Of a stretch of DNA of 13,478 nucleotides, positions 13,429 through 13,478 are shown in pieces. The notes under the pieces were generated by a model. That model ran no database searches, was not told where the DNA came from, and saw only the letters and a program-made list of their open reading frames with translations. Both the position numbers and the translations under genes were made by a program. The stretch spans positions 1 through 13,478 of the forward strand of contig JAKARZ010000048.1 in assembly GCA_021828405.1 (NCBI GenBank). Reading direction: 5' to 3'. Source of the DNA: Bacillota bacterium (GTDB taxonomy: Bacteria; Bacillota_E; Sulfobacillia; Sulfobacillales; JAIMBI01). Every line of letters begins with the position of its first letter. Within the stretch, counting starts at the first letter, position 1.

Positions 13429-13478
13429 CGGGGACGTGCTCCTTTCGGTGCGGATCGGCGGGGGCGGCCGGCGCCCCC
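12570..13478 (-). mobile_element. IS21-family insertion sequence, right part (continues past window)
   Basis: Defined by istB and by the repeated terminal sites at 12579-12639. The outer boundary falls near 12565-12578, directly against the end of the omegaRNA-like element; the exact base cannot be set without the other end or an empty site. istA and the other terminus lie to the right. Confidence 0.75.
12579..12639. repeat. Repeated terminal sites of the IS21 element
   Basis: TGGCCA occurs four times (12579, 12588, 12611, 12634). Three are preceded by AAGT with zero to two bases between: AAGTTGGCCA (12584-12593), AAAGTGCTGGCCA (12604-12616) and AAGTGTTGGCCA (12628-12639), spaced about 20-23 bp. 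Multiple short repeats near each end, taken to be transposase binding sites, are typical of IS21-family elements. Confidence 0.75.

Overview
This window is GC-rich bacterial DNA (roughly two-thirds G+C by eye). Genes start with ATG or GTG, and several have clear GGAGG-type ribosome binding sites. The gene set fits a thermophilic or acid-tolerant high-GC Bacillota, or possibly an actinobacterium-like lineage: XdhC/MocA, an acetyl-CoA-synthetase-like ligase, an EtfD/FadF-type iron-sulfur quinone reductase, TatC and a beta-propeller lipoprotein. The taxon is inference; there is no rRNA or marker gene here to settle it.

Layout. (1) 1-3111, plus strand: a tight overlapping operon of XdhC (5' end missing), a MocA-like molybdopterin nucleotidyltransferase, and an AMP-forming acyl-CoA synthetase whose acyl pocket differs from true acetyl-CoA synthetase. 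XdhC and MocA prepare molybdenum cofactor for a xanthine/CO-dehydrogenase type enzyme, probably encoded to the left. (2) 3112-5930: about 2.8 kb of debris. On the minus strand there is a frameshifted membrane-protein-like remnant with a run of ten G, the N-terminal half of a TnpB (IS605 OrfB) with no RuvC domain, a structured 82-bp element resembling an IS200/IS605 right end or omegaRNA, an unrecognised stretch, and a truncated ECF-sigma-like reading frame. (3) 5934-8121, minus strand: a complete cyclophilin, about 570 bp without a recognisable gene, then a six-bladed beta-propeller lipoprotein. (4) 8297-11157, plus strand: tatC, divergent from the lipoprotein, then a 661-residue membrane iron-sulfur oxidoreductase of the EtfD/FadF type, which would pass electrons from electron-transfer flavoprotein to menaquinone. 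(5) 11556-12320, minus strand: a small DUF6504-like protein and a GNAT acetyltransferase. (6) 12360-13478: a strong hairpin, a second copy of the 82-bp element in the opposite orientation, and directly against it the end of an IS21-family element with istB (istA lies beyond the edge).

The most interesting signal is the 82-bp pair at 4692-4773 (minus) and 12483-12564 (plus). By hand alignment they match at 74 of 82 positions. Most differences fall in one small hairpin, where a C-G pair in one copy is a G-C pair in the other, so pairing is kept while sequence changes. Both copies also place a different-sequence stem just upstream, pairing with the same GGG. This looks like a maintained RNA fold of the omegaRNA type without an intact tnpB in the window. 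The copies point outward from a 7.7-kb block, and the guide position of the right copy reads into the terminus of the IS21 element, whose IstB has lost its Walker A lysine (Asn112).
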